Source: Ilex aquifolium (Eukaryota > Streptophyta > Magnoliopsida > Aquifoliales > Aquifoliaceae). Taken from it: a stretch of DNA of 64,000 bases. Below, piece after piece: positions 1-10,446 of this stretch. The DNA lies in the NCBI GenBank assembly GCA_951799425.1, contig OX637391.1:8380551-8444550 (forward strand). The letters are read 5' to 3'. Position 1 is the first letter of the stretch. Every line of letters starts with the position of its first letter. Under the pieces are notes generated by a model. It was not told the origin of the DNA and did no database searches. It was given only the letters and a program-made list of their open reading frames with translations. Both the position numbers and the translations under genes were made by a program.

Positions 1-200
1 TTGTTTCTCTCTTTTCTCATCGTCACTCTCATCTCAACGAAGCTCTCTCATCTGAAGCTCTCTCTCGTCTGAAGCTCTCTCTCTCGTCTGAAGTTCTCTC
101 TCGTCTCATCAGGCGTCCAGCAGTCGTCTCTCTCATCTGAAGCTCTCTCACCAAGGTTGTTCACAACAACTTCATCTCTCTCACCAAGGTAAGTCCTTAG
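1..200 (+). repeat. CT-rich tandem leader sequence
   Basis: The first 200 bases consist of imperfect repeats of CTCTCTCATCTGAAG-type units. The stretch ends in ACCAAGG|TAAGT, which looks like an exon end and splice donor. It resembles a transcribed 5' leader and is assigned by inference to the interrupted Harbinger element. Confidence 0.5.
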
Positions 201-272
201 ATCTAGGGTTTTTAGAATTTTTTGTTTGATCAAAAATTTTCTATTTTGGTGAGATTTAACGACAATAATAGA

Positions 273-282
273 CAGATTTCAT
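273..282. repeat. Left target-site duplication of the MULE
   Basis: CAGATTTCAT directly precedes the MULE terminus GGGTCCGG and is repeated exactly at 6664-6673 after the right terminus. Ten bases lies within the 8-11 bp range known for Mutator-like elements. Confidence 0.9.
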
Positions 283-432
283 GGGTCCGGCTCGCCTGCG
301 GTTAGAAGCTTACCGCATAATATGTGGTTTAATAGAACGGCGCCGTTTTTGGTGCGATTTCCATTTTTTTTTTTTAACTGACCTTGGACAAAACGACGTC
401 GTTTTGGACCAGATAAAAATCAGATCTGAAAC
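283..432 (+). repeat. Left TIR of the MULE
   Basis: It matches the reverse complement of 6519-6663: CTGCGGTTAG/CTGCGGTAAG, ACCGCATAA, GGTTTAAT and GTCCAAAACGACGTCG are shared in order. ORF-like stretches here and in the partner TIR are non-coding shadows. Confidence 0.9.
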
Positions 433-1311
433 CCTCCTCTTTCCTCTGAAATTCGTTCGACGTCCACCGCTGAATTCAAATCCACCTCTGAACCGAATTA
501 AAGTTCTGCTGCACTGGTGCCTCAAAGTTCACTTGTGATCAAATTGAAGAGCAAAGGTTTGTTTACTTATTCCGATGTTTGTTATAGATTGAGATTTTTT
601 AGGGCTAAAATCTGGAATTCCGAAATTACTTGCATTGTGGAATTCCGAAATTTTTTATTGAGATTTGTTAGGGCTAAAATCAATCAACCAACTTGCATTG
701 GCTAGATGTTCTGCTTGAGACCAGTGCATTGTGGAATTCCGAAATTGTTCTGTTTGAATTGTTCTGTTTGAAGTAGGTAAAATTGTTCGGTAAAATTGTT
801 TTGTAAAATTGAAGTAGGTAAAATTGCTTGAGACCAGTGCAGCCTTGAAGTGAAATGCAAGTATAATATGTTAATTTTTTGTCATAATTTTTTTTTTTTG
901 TAATCTCATTTGATGGATTTCAACTGAGATTTAGTGCCAAACAAGCCAAAAAAAAGTGTTGTCTAACCAATAGGTAAATTTGAAAAGTTTATGTGAAATA
1001 TTTATTTTCGTAAACCTAGATATTTGAAGAAGGTAAAGACAATGGAAAACTGACAGTTTGTTGCCCTTTGTTTCAACTGGCTATACTTCCTCCTATTTCA
1101 TTTGTTTTAAAAATGGTCATTGTCTATATTGCAGCACACTATCATAAAGAAGATGAAGCCTCAGCTTCTTTGTTCTTTCTTATATCTTAATTGTTTTTGT
1201 GCTTTGAAGACTATTTTTACTTTTAACTTTCTGCGCAATAACTGATCAAATTCCCTGTGATGGACCACTACTAAATTCTTTCTGTGATACTATAATACAT
1301 TTCTCTGATAA
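433..1311. other. Non-coding part of the MULE
   Basis: AT-rich sequence with short reiterations of GTGGAATTCCGAAATT (three partial copies between 617 and 745), GTAGGTAAAATTG (770-830) and GCTTGAGACCAGTGCA (712 and 827). No credible coding exon was recognised. Confidence 0.5.
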
Positions 1312-1503
1312 ATGTGCTGCTCTAGTTCAAAACATAGAGTACAAACTTCAATGACAATAAATTGTGGGGATGAGTTGGACTTAATTAAGCGCAAGAATGT
1401 GCTTGGGCTACTTTTTGGTGTTTCAAGCCTCTTGATAGGTTCACTTGATGCTAATGCAGGTGGCTTACCCCTATATGCCTTGTCCAATATCCTTGGGTTG
1501 TAA
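1312..1503 (+). pseudogene. Fragment resembling the N-terminal region of a chloroplast FKBP-type isomerase (FKBP16-3-like)
   Basis: The reading frame contains DELDLIKRKNVLGLLFGVSS followed by a DANAGGLP segment. It resembles, from memory, the lumen-targeting part of plant FKBP16-3 proteins: a short charged stretch, then an LGL-FGVSSL hydrophobic core, an Ala-x-Ala-type processing site and GLPPEEKP. Similarity stops after GLP, where eleven unrelated residues lead to a stop. No isomerase domain follows. It lies between the MULE TIR and the GRF gene, as expected for host sequence captured by a Pack-MULE. The family call rests on one short segment and could be coincidence. Confidence 0.42.
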
Positions 1504-2103
1504 ATTAGGTTTTGCTATTCTCAGTACTTGTAAAAAATATTATACAGAGAAAACCACAATTGAATGGTGTGTCCTTGACTCAAGTTATATGTAATGACTT
1601 TTTTCTTTGCTGCTTTTGTTAAACTCAAGTTAACTGTGATTTGGTTAATCTATGGCTTTTATTTGAATCTTTATTGGCTCTTTTGGGTTCATGTTCTACT
1701 AGTGATAATCTCTTTGTATTTGGTCATATTAAGTGCCATACAAAATGACAATCTCAAATAGAAGTAACAATTATTTGACCTGTATTATGATGTCATTGGA
1801 ATCTTTTATGGTTCTTTGAGAGTTGGTACACCATCTTAGGTGTGCTGTTCAACTTGTGTGGGTATTATAAATGTTATTTGTACATATGCATTCCAGTGTG
1901 GTATTGGTGATTTGTCTCCTTATCATATTAGACAAGCTACTTTTTTCTTCAAGCTGCCTGGGCACAGATACTAGTGTTTTTCTTTGTCATTTGCTCTTTG
2001 AAAAATTTACAATGCATTGTTGCACTTTGAATGTTTATATGCTTCATGATCTATTTATGTGTATGTCCAACAGCTAGTTCAAGCAATTCTACCTGGTTCA
2101 ACA
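1504..2103. other. Non-coding spacer in the MULE, upstream of the GRF gene
   Basis: T-rich DNA resembling intron or 5' untranslated sequence. A TCCAACAG acceptor-like site lies at about 2066-2073, 30 bp before the GRF start codon, so a spliced 5' leader is possible. No coding sequence was seen. Confidence 0.4.
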
Positions 2104-2460
2104 ATGGCATCTTCAAGCACGGCAACAAGCAATGAAGGGTTAACATTTCGCAATAGCACTTGTCCCATTTGTAACAAAAAAGCGATTATCAAAGTTTCCG
2201 AATCTGAAAAAAATCCTGGGAAGCTATATTGCAGATGTCCAGACGATTTCAATCACTATTTTAAGTGGATGACTCCTATTACTCTCCCCTCTTTGGAAAT
2301 TACAAATGAAAGGATGGATGTCCGACGAATTGAAGACGATGTACGACGAATTGAAGACAATGTACGACGAATTAAAGACAATGTAATGACAATGAAGTCA
2401 AATATGTTTGTACTCACGTTACTAGTGGTGCTTCTTATATTTGTAATTCTAGTGAAGTAG
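2104..2460 (+). CDS. GRF-type zinc-finger protein with coiled coil and C-terminal membrane anchor, carried by the MULE
   Basis: A 118-residue protein with an intact frame. Residues 20-55 resemble a GRF zinc finger: C20-P-I-C23, a K-N-P-G-K turn at 36-40, C43-R-C45-P, and F-K-W at 53-55. The usual last cysteine just before the aromatic-K-W motif is absent, so metal binding may be altered. Residues 73-93 are three heptads (VRRIEDD, VRRIEDN, VRRIKDN) that should form a short coiled coil and are encoded by a 21-bp tandem repeat. Residues 101-117 are a hydrophobic segment ending in a lysine, like a tail anchor. GRF fingers in known proteins bind single-stranded nucleic acid. Small GRF plus coiled-coil plus tail-anchor proteins occur in plant genomes, often near transposons. 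The role here is unknown; it may be an accessory ORF of the MULE or a captured host gene. Confidence 0.65.
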   Translation: MASSSTATSNEGLTFRNSTCPICNKKAIIKVSESEKNPGKLYCRCPDDFNHYFKWMTPITLPSLEITNERMDVRRIEDDVRRIEDNVRRIKDNVMTMKSNMFVLTLLVVLLIFVILVK

Positions 2461-2564
2461 AGCTGTAAGAGCAATGATGTAATGATGAAAAAAAAGTTGT
2501 GAATGAACTTGCGCGTTTAATTTGAATGAAATTGTGGGTTTTGTATATTGTTGTGACTTGGAAG

Positions 2565-2940
2565 ATCACATTCATTAAAAAGATCGCATTCATAAAAAAT
2601 ACATCACATTCATTAAAAAGATCACATTCATAAAAAAAAGATCACATTCATTAAAAAAAGATCACATTCATTAAAAATACAACAAGCATCCTTACAAGTT
2701 CATTAAAAATACAACAAGCATCCTTACAACTAATGATCTTTTAAAAATACAACAAGCTTCCTTACAAGCATTCTCACATTCATCAAACAAGCATCCTCAC
2801 ATTCATCAAACAAGCATTCTCCAAGCATTCTTTGTTCAAGCATCCTCACATTCATCAAACAAGCATCCTCAAACAAGCATTCTCCAATGCATCCTTTGTT
2901 CAAGCATCCTCCACGCATTCTCCAACCATCCTTACAAGTT
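2565..2940. repeat. Tandem minisatellite inside the MULE
   Basis: The first part has units of AGATCACATTCATTAAAAA (about 19-24 bp, six or more copies, 2565-2680). It passes into units of AACAAGCATCCTCACATTCATC (2685-2930). The array separates the plus-strand GRF gene from the convergent minus-strand transposase and could act as a terminator spacer; that role is inference. Confidence 0.8.
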
Positions 2941-3240
2941 GTATCTCCCATTGACGAAAAATGATTCAGCGTCATTTAAAGAATGCACATATGTTGAATC
3001 AGTCGGAGTACCCTACATTAATGAGAAGGGGTCAAACAAAGAAACTTGATAAATATGTGAATCAATAAATTTCACAATAAGGTCACATACCATAACACTT
3101 TGTACACTATTTGAAGCTTGAGAAAACATCGAATGACCATATGCTGTTGTACACGGGTGACTGAAACCTTGTACCTGGAATACAAAAATACTTACAATTA
3201 TGTTTATAAAAATAGGAAGTGAATAAAAATATGAAGTGAA
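2941..3240. other. 3' flank of the MULE transposase gene
   Basis: AT-rich DNA between the minisatellite and the minus-strand stop codon. It probably holds the transposase 3' untranslated region. No gene seen. Confidence 0.4.
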
Positions 3241-5388
3241 TTAAAAAAATCTACAATTATATTTATACGATACCATAGACATATGTGATGGTTGGGAAGC
3301 TCCTTTTTTTCTCTTTGTTGCTTTCTCATGCCAAGATTTTAGTCGACCCCAACCCTTGTAACCACCTTCTTTTCTTTTTAAACCTTTAACTTGGAGAAGT
3401 TTTGGGTCAACATTTTCTAATCCACTTGGGTCAACATTTTCATGGATTGGATCATCGCCACCATCACCAATTGATGCATACATACTATCCACTTCTTTGA
3501 ACAATTCCTCAACACCACGTGACACCAATTCATATGCAGGTTGAAGACCAGAACATCGAGCAGCTAGTTGTACCATTCTAGGACAAAGCTGCCTGTACCG
3601 TGACGCCACCATCAACTTGGGATTCTCTTCATTTGACATTAAAATGGGGGTTGTCCTACAACTCATTCTTGCATCTCGTCTCCATCTCTTACATATGTAT
3701 TGCTCGGGAATTTGCTTAATATTGATCATGTCCAAGACTTTAAGTGCATGGCCACATAATATTCCCTCCATTTCAAACTTCCGACAACTACAATTGACTA
3801 GCTCCTCATTAGCCTTAACCAAGACCAAATACTCCCTATGTTCATCATATAATCGAACCACAAATTGATGCCACCCATCTAACACATCACATGGTGTAGC
3901 AATAGCACACTGAAATATATCATACTCCTCTTGGAACAACTCAAACATAGTTGGAGTGTACACTTGCCCTGCTTGCACTAACATTGGAGCACTTTTTAAC
4001 TTCAATCTAGGTAATTTTTGCCTAGCTTGGTATTCTGAGTCTGACTCCTTATACCGCTTATCATTCACAACTCTTTCAAAATGCACAAAGAACTGAACAA
4101 TGTCATGGTCTGGCTTTAAGTACTTCCGTAAGGCTGCATTCAAGCTCTCACTCAATTGGGTGCTTCGCATTCCTGCAGTGAAAGTCCTATTCATATACAC
4201 ATGCCTCCATTTCTCTCGCAATGCCCAAGTGGCTTTCATCCACATATTATCATCCAATTTATACTCCGCAAGCAACGATTCCCAAGCCTCAAATAGTTCA
4301 TGCTCTTCCTCATATCCATACACACACTCTTTAAATCGAGCAGGAAATTGTGAACCATCCTTATAAATGTTCTCCAAATGTTTCAAAGCATTTTGGCAAA
4401 GGTGCCAAGTACATAACCCATGGTATGTCTCTGGCATGACAATAGAAATAGCCTTAGCCATCGCTTGATCTTGGTCCGTGAAGATGGTAATAGGATATTT
4501 CCCAGACATAGCTTGTAGGAATGTCTCAAACAACCACTGAAATGATGCTGCCGTTTCATCATACAATAATGCAGCTCCAAATAATACTGTCTCCCTGAAA
4601 TGATTGAACCCAGTAAAACATGCAAATGGTCGATACTCCTTGTTCGTTCTAAAAGTAATGTCAAATGAGACAACATCTCCAAAGTTGCCATAGTCAACAA
4701 TCATCACTGGATCGGCCCAAAAAATATTAGTAATGTGCTCTTCCGCATCCAATTGCACTCCATAATAGAATGAAGGATTTTTCACTGCTTCCGTTTGAAA
4801 ATACTTCAACAAACTACCCGCCTCACCATACCTCAAGTCTCGTTGCCTCCTTTCACGGAGGTAATTCTTTTGGTCTTGACGAGTGAAATCAAGACTTTCC
4901 TTTCCTCCAGACTGAGTACTTAAAAGTTCATAGGAAGCCTTAAGTGACAATCCACAATCCGCTGCCATATCAATATTAATGCCTTGTGCTTCGGTAACCT
5001 TCCGTTGGGATGACATCATATGCATACATTCATAAAGGTGCAAAGGATGGTTGTGGTTATCGTTCCACTTCAGCACAATAAATTTACCAATTTCTCTATT
5101 AAGAGATATGCACATATGAGCTTCGCAATTTGTTCTTGTCTCTGCTCGAGGCTTCCTTACTTGGCACTCTCTTTTATCACTACCCCTCTTACCTTGTTTA
5201 CAACAAACTTATTTTCTATAAATGACGACGCCATCTTTCAAACTTTTATTCTGAAAATCTTTCCTCACGCTAAATCCCACGGACCCTCCATAACTATTGT
5301 AAAACGCATAAGCATCTTCCTCCGTATCAAAATGCATACCAATATGAGGTATATTTTCAGTCGCATTAACTCTCAAATCATCCATCAT
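3241..5388 (-). pseudogene. FAR1/FHY3-family MULE transposase with one in-frame stop codon
   Basis: Reading leftward from ATG at 5388, about 60 codons give an N-terminal FAR1 DNA-binding start (HIGMHFDTEEDAYAFYNSY). This is broken by a TAA at 5211-5209, and the same frame then continues for 655 codons to the end. Domains in order are the FAR1 zinc-binding region, the MULE transposase fold with VVSFDITFRT (first acidic residue) and FTDQDQAMAKA (second), then CTWHLCQN, and a SWIM finger with VNCSCRKFEMEGILCGHAL (C-x-C...C-x-H). Total length of 716 codons suits the family. The stop falls where relatives have a R-x-V-C segment, so this is a simple nonsense mutation rather than a domain boundary. 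An acceptor-like TTGTAG precedes the ATG. A truncated protein from an internal start (Met codon at 5115) would lack the DNA-binding domain. Confidence 0.88.
5209..5211 (-). other. Premature TAA codon in the FAR1 transposase
   Basis: In-frame at codon 60 with the reading frame intact on both sides. A single base change from a Leu codon (TTA) would explain it, but other ancestral codons are possible. Confidence 0.85.
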
Positions 5389-5399
5389 AGTATCCTACA

Positions 5400-6518
5400 A
5401 TAAGATTAATACACATAATAAGAACAACATTTACATACATCAATAAGAGAGATTTTAGCTCTTCACTATATTCCTATAGAAAGCTCAACATGGAACTTTT
5501 AGTTGATTAATTTCTCACCCACCAAAAATACATGAAAAGACCAAAAATTGTAAATCATTAGGTGAAGATAACATTATATAAGTATACCGAAATTTTCCAC
5601 CACGACCAACATACGGTTCCATTCCATATGCACAAGACAATTAAGTAAGCCATGTGCATTTAAAGCTAGCTGAATTTACCGAGTGTAGGTAGAGATCTCT
5701 GTCAACAATACATAGAAGCTGTTTCACAGGTCATTTGTATTGTTAACAAATGATAGAAATTACGAAACCTCAATCTGAGGTCTTAGAAACCAACCAATAA
5801 AATTCCAACAAACAAACTTCAACCTTGAGTTAAAGTTTGAAAAAAAACAAAACAAACCAAAAACCCAATTGAAAAAGAAGATATAAAAGTCGTAAGTTTA
5901 GGCAGTCCCTTACAGTTAAACAATACTAGTTTTTTCTACTGTAACGTTGTTACAACTTGTTGCTGTAGTGTTGGTAAAGGTGTTGGTATGTCAAAACTCA
6001 CACTGGTTTGACTTATAGTGGCAATACATTTTCTACTTTTTAACTCCTTGACTGACTTGTAGAGGGAGAAGAAGAAAATTACAAGGAATGATATTCCATT
6101 GTAATTAGGTTTTGAAATTTTTCTGATTTGATTAACCTTGGTCGAGAAAGAATTAACTTTAGAGATCAATATACTTGACTTTAGTGATCCAAATATTATA
6201 CCCAATGCACAAAATCCAGCAAATAACGGGTTTGACAGAGGTTAACTGCTAATGTTATATTTATTTTAGAGAGATTGATTTTCGATTTGGCAATGAAGTT
6301 GATTTTTTTGCTATTATCCATGGAAACAACTAAGAATGGAGGTACCTTAAGTTGTAGTGATGATGAACAAGGTGGAGAACCAAACCAGACCCCCCAAACG
6401 TCACTGAGTCTGCTGGAGGTAGGAGAAGAGAGAGATGAGCAAGCGCCAGACCAATGAAGAACAAGCGGGAGAAAGAACCAGACCTGATGAAGAAGAAGCG
6501 GGAGAAAGAAAATGGAGG
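5400..6518. other. 5' flank of the MULE transposase gene, up to the right TIR
   Basis: This 1.1 kb presumably holds the promoter, leader and first intron of the minus-strand transposase. It is AT-rich with no recognisable exon. A GA-rich stretch (6415-6515) adjoins the TIR. Confidence 0.4.
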
Positions 6519-6663
6519 GGACTGAATCTGATTTTTAAAAGGTCCAAAACGACGTCGTTTTGGACAAGGGGGGAAAAAAAAATTTAAAAACCAAATGAAA
6601 CGCAGCCGTTTCATTAAACCGTATGTTATGCGGTTAGCTGCTTACCGCAGACGATCTGCACCC
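6519..6663 (-). repeat. Right TIR of the MULE
   Basis: Reverse complement of the left TIR; it ends ...GATCTGCACCC immediately before the target duplication. Confidence 0.9.
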
Positions 6664-6673
6664 CAGATTTCAT
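6664..6673. repeat. Right target-site duplication of the MULE
   Basis: CAGATTTCAT, identical to 273-282. Confidence 0.9.
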
Positions 6674-7012
6674 ATGGGTTTTGTGGATTGTTGAGTTTAT
6701 ATTACATGTAATTTTTATTTTTATTTTTGAAGTCCTTAGATCTACGGTTTAAATATAGACATGATTTGTTCAAGGTCCATAAATGTGTGGTCACCACGAG
6801 TGGCTAATCAGTACGAATTCAGCTTATCACATATGTGGGTCATCTCTGGTTCATTTGGTGATGATCTTAACGCCATTGAAGCTGGTTGGCAGGCATGTTT
6901 ATAGTTTTCTCCTATCAATTTAATGGGTTTTGAGGATTTTTGAAGTCCTTAGATCTAGGGTTTAAATTTTTATTTTTATTTAATTATACTTAAATATAGA
7001 CATGATTTGTTC

Positions 7013-7872
7013 ATTCCAAAAAAATATGTGGCAGTCCGGTGACTAAACTATGAGTACGCCTGGGGCCATCACCGTGAACCCCCAAATTTTAAAAATTTTC
7101 ATCGTCCCCCATATTTTCAGAAAATTGTATTATTAGCTTCTAACTTTTTAAAATACCCAATGTGTAAGTATGTCACTTAGGGCATACAAAAAAAATTAAT
7201 GATTTAATATTTAGTAACCATTTATGATGTAATTACATAGATGAGTGTCAATTGTATTACTAAAGACACTTGTTGGATATTTTGATGACCATAGAGAAAA
7301 AATAAGGAACTTTTTTCAAAATTAAAATAGGGATACAAATATGGTTTATATAAAAGCAATTTGTTGCTTTATAATTTATTTTTATTATAATATCATATAA
7401 ATTATTATTTGCGATCATAATTTATTTATAGACATAAGGTTACATCTTAAACAAGAAAAAAAAAAGAGAATGATAATATTGTAACAAATGAATTTTTATG
7501 ATGACATGAACTAACTTTTTTGAGTTGCATAAGCCGATTAACAAAGAATGCTTAGGATGATTTCCTATGTAGCAGATTCTATTGGATTTTAGAGACACCA
7601 CATCTCAGCATGCAGGATGAAAGATCATTCATCACTTTTATGATAAACAAGCCATTTCATTTTCCTGCCAACCTTTTTTTTGGTGTTAGATTTGATTTGT
7701 TTTAGGTTGTACATTGGGTTAGAAGTTGAAGATTGGGACATTTTCAATGATTTGATCATATTTGTTTTTGTTTTGTTTTAATCCATGATTTTGCCTTTGA
7801 ATTTATTGTCCATGCCTTTGATTTTGTCAATTTTTTTCATACATATGATGTTACTGGAATGTGTGGTTGTAG
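7013..7872. other. AT-rich leader of the Harbinger element
   Basis: No gene seen. The stretch runs into the Myb/SANT start codon through a T-rich, intron-like segment with an acceptor-like TTGTAG at 7868-7873. Confidence 0.4.
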
Positions 7873-8915
7873 ATGGCGAATACCAATGTAAGCAATGTAG
7901 GTAGTGACGATGTGGTTGAGGTTCAATCCACCAAATCTGATACCCCATGGCCTGCTAAGAGTGAGACAATTTTTATAGATTTAATGGATGAGCAGGTTGC
8001 AAAAGGAAATAGATGTACTACTACATTCAATAGAGAAGCGTGGAAATACATTCTTGAGGAACTGAAAAGCCGAACTGAGTATTCATATAACCATGAGCAA
8101 CTTAAGAATAAGTTTAATCAGTTGAGGCGAGTATGGGGTGATTTCCACAAACTAGTTAATGAAACTACGGGAGTTGGTTGGGATCCAGAGAAAGGGACAG
8201 TGACTCTGCCAGATGATGTGTGGAAAAATTTGTTCAAGGTATAAATTTTTATTGTGTTCAAATGTGATATGATTTTCATTAAATTATCATTACTAGAATA
8301 TGTTTTATAATAATCTTATATTGTTAGGTCAATAAGAATGCCAGAAAATTCAAGAAAAAAGGTTGTCCACATTATGATGCATTGTGTAGAATCTATGGTG
8401 ACACAACGGCAACTGGTGAACATGCTTACCCTTCAACCAAGCTTCCCTCTGATGATGAACATGACCCCAATTATGACCCAAAAAATGATGAGGAATATGG
8501 AAATGCCAATGACAATGTGGATGATAATCCAACTGTTACCAATCGTAATCGAAGCCGCTCTATCACTCCTAATCGTAGTCGGCGTACAAAGAAAGATTCT
8601 TGTACTCGTGCCCTTACCAATGCACTAAACATGTTAGCTGAATCTGCAAAGGTAAGGTTGGAGTTCTACGAGAAAAGAATGGCAAGTGTTGGTTCGTCAT
8701 CGACTTGTGCAGACTCTATGGTTGATTCGGTGACTACGATTGACCCACATCCAGACTTGTTGAAAGACTGCATCGACGCTTTGAACTCTCTTGAGGACAT
8801 TGATGATGCGACTTATACAAAAGCCTTAAAATTGATGCGTGATGATGCGGTGTGGCGGAAAGTGTTCTTGGAGTTGCCTGATCATCGGAAGAGGGGTGTA
8901 GCCATGAATATGTGA
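7873..8915 (+). CDS. Harbinger accessory protein with Myb/SANT-like DNA-binding domain
   Basis: Two exons, 7873-8238 and 8328-8915, join in phase 0 across an 89-bp GT-AG intron to give 317 residues. The N-terminal domain (about residues 25-122) has the plant Myb/SANT-like pattern: W-P, then a trihelix of F-I-D-L-M, FNREAWKYI, Y-N-H-E-Q-L-K-N-K-F and LRRVWGDF. It ends with GWDPEKGTVTLPDDVW, which is typical of this family. The second exon continues GCPHYDALCRIYGDTTATGE, then an acidic and basic linker (N-R-S-R repeats) and a helical C-terminal region. In PIF/Harbinger elements this protein binds DNA and helps bring the transposase into the nucleus. It is immediately upstream of the transposase on the same strand. 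The frame is intact, unlike its partner. Confidence 0.88.
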
Positions 8916-9104
8916 TGTGTTAGGTCATGGCTGTATTTTTTGTGATGACTTTAAACCATGTTTTGTACCTTTAACAGACTACTTTTAACGTTTGGTTGTT
9001 GGTCAATGTGTTTTTTTTGTTTTGTGATGACTTCAATGTTTTTTGGAATAGTATATCGTTGGTTTGGTTTAATCATTATTTGTTGTTATTATATTAGGTA
9101 CTTT

Positions 9105-10446
9105 ATGGATATGATGAACTCGAATGATGTCATTCAATTGATTGAGGAGGACGAGGAGGAGTATGAGATAGTTATGTGTGTAATGTTATTACTCGTAGAA
9201 GAACTTGATAGAATTTTTTATAAAAAACCATGTAGAACCTCTGTACTTAAAGATCATGACTATGTTCTAGAAATATTGCATGGACATGAGGATAGGTGTT
9301 ATGATCAGTTTCGGATGGACCCCCATGTATTTATTTTGTTTTGTGAAGAACTAAAAAGTAAGGGGAATTTGACAAACTCTAGGTATTTGACAGTTCAAGA
9401 ACAAGTGGCTATTTTTTTACTGATTATATCTCACAATGAGAGAGTCCGTTTGGTAGCAGAGAGATTCCAACATTCAGGTCACACTATTTCCACATACTTT
9501 CATCGAGTCTTGAAAGCAGTTTGTCGACTTGGAGTGCATATTATCAGACCTCTTGATTTCCATATCGTTCCACCTCAGATTCGACACAATCCTAATTACT
9601 ATCTATTCTTCAAGGTAATGTATCTTCTATTTCTTATTATTTGTTATACACATTATTATGTATATTAACATTCTATTATATTTTAGAATTGTATCGGTGC
9701 TATAGATGGAACTCATGTTGACGCACGTGTACCAGTGAGTAAGCAAATCTCATACCGTGGTAAGAAAGTTGAACCAACACAAAATGTCATGTGTGCATGT
9801 TCGTTTGACATGCGATTCACATTTGTTATGAGTGGTTGAGAAGGAACTGCTAATGACTCTAGAGTATTTATTGAGTCCATTAACAATCCAGAAAACAATT
9901 TCTCAATGCCTGAAGGAGGTAATATTCTTTATTGTAACCTTTAGTTCCATTCGTAGAATTTATAACTTGTCACTTACTGTGCATGTGTACCATTTGTCAG
10001 ATAAGTATTATGTTGTTGATGTTGGATATACGAACATGCCTGAGTTTTTGTCACCGTATCGTGGTGAGAGATATCATTTACGTGACTATAGAGGTAGTGG
10101 CCGACGTCCAAGGAGTAAGATAGAGCTATTCAATTATCGTCACTCATCACTTCGGAATGTCATTGAGCATTGCTTTGGAGTGCTAAAGACTCGGTTTTCC
10201 ATTCTCAAACAAATGCCCCCTTACCCTATAAGAACACAAAAATACATTCCAACAGCTTGTTGTACAATTCACAATTTCATTAGAATGCACGCTGCTGAAG
10301 ATCAATTATTTGATGAGTTCAGTAATAAAGAAAGGGTAGATGATAATGCAGGATCGACTTCACAGAACCCGATTGAAGTAGATATCAGTCAAACTCAGAT
10401 TTGTCAAATGGCTCGTGTGCGAGATTGTATTGCCAATGAGTTGTGA
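9105..10446 (+). pseudogene. PIF/Harbinger DDE transposase with one in-frame stop codon
   Basis: Three exons (9105-9614, 9687-9918, 10001-10446) with GT-AG introns of 72 and 82 bp keep one frame of 396 codons. The helix-turn-helix part includes LTVQEQVAIFLLIISH and RFQHSGHTISTYFHRVL. The three catalytic acidic residues are present in GAIDGTHV, VVDVGYTN and NVIEHCFGVLK. Terminal motifs such as YPIRTQKYIPTACCTIHNFI are standard. A TGA at 9837-9839 sits between FVMSG and EGTANDSR, where the family has Trp in the G-W-E-G motif, so a TGG to TGA change is the obvious explanation. Protein made from this copy would lack two catalytic residues. The start chosen (MDMMNSND) follows an acceptor-like ATTAG. 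Confidence 0.9.
9837..9839 (+). other. Premature TGA codon in the Harbinger transposase
   Basis: The codon is in frame and replaces the conserved Trp of the FVxxGWEGxxxD segment. Frame and splice sites around it are intact. Confidence 0.88.

Larger units (their letters stand above)
283..6663 (-). mobile_element. Mutator-like element (MULE), 6.4 kb, complete with TIRs and target duplication
   Basis: Terminal inverted repeats of about 150 bp (283-432 and 6519-6663) pair with roughly 80% identity by eye. Termini read GGGTCCGGCTCG and, on the other strand, GGGTGCAGATCG. Both TIRs contain the palindrome AAAACGACGTCGTTTT, which is common in plant MULE ends. A perfect 10-bp duplication CAGATTTCAT flanks it. 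Inside are a FAR1/MULE transposase gene on the minus strand (5388-3241), a GRF zinc-finger gene on the plus strand (2104-2460) and a probable captured FKBP fragment (1312-1475). The transposase carries one nonsense codon, so this copy is probably non-autonomous, but the intact target duplication argues the insertion is not ancient. Confidence 0.92.
190..7012 (+). repeat. Three copies of a Harbinger 5'-region motif, one 5' and two 3' of the MULE
   Basis: The sequence AAGTCCTTAGATCTAGGG appears at about 191, 6730 (one mismatch) and 6942. The last two copies are larger direct repeats (6674-6771 and 6921-7012) that share GGGTTTTG, the motif, and AAATATAGACATGATTTGTT. This ties the sequence left of the MULE to the sequence right of it and reveals a tandem duplication of about 250 bp in the host element. 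Confidence 0.7.

Noticed and set aside
281-538. ORFs overlapping the MULE terminal repeats (also 6330-6614)
   Set aside because: They lie in inverted-repeat DNA, have no domain, and the two TIRs give unrelated peptides.
2565-2940. CRISPR-like array
   Set aside because: Repeats are contiguous and degenerate without unique spacers, and the genome is eukaryotic.
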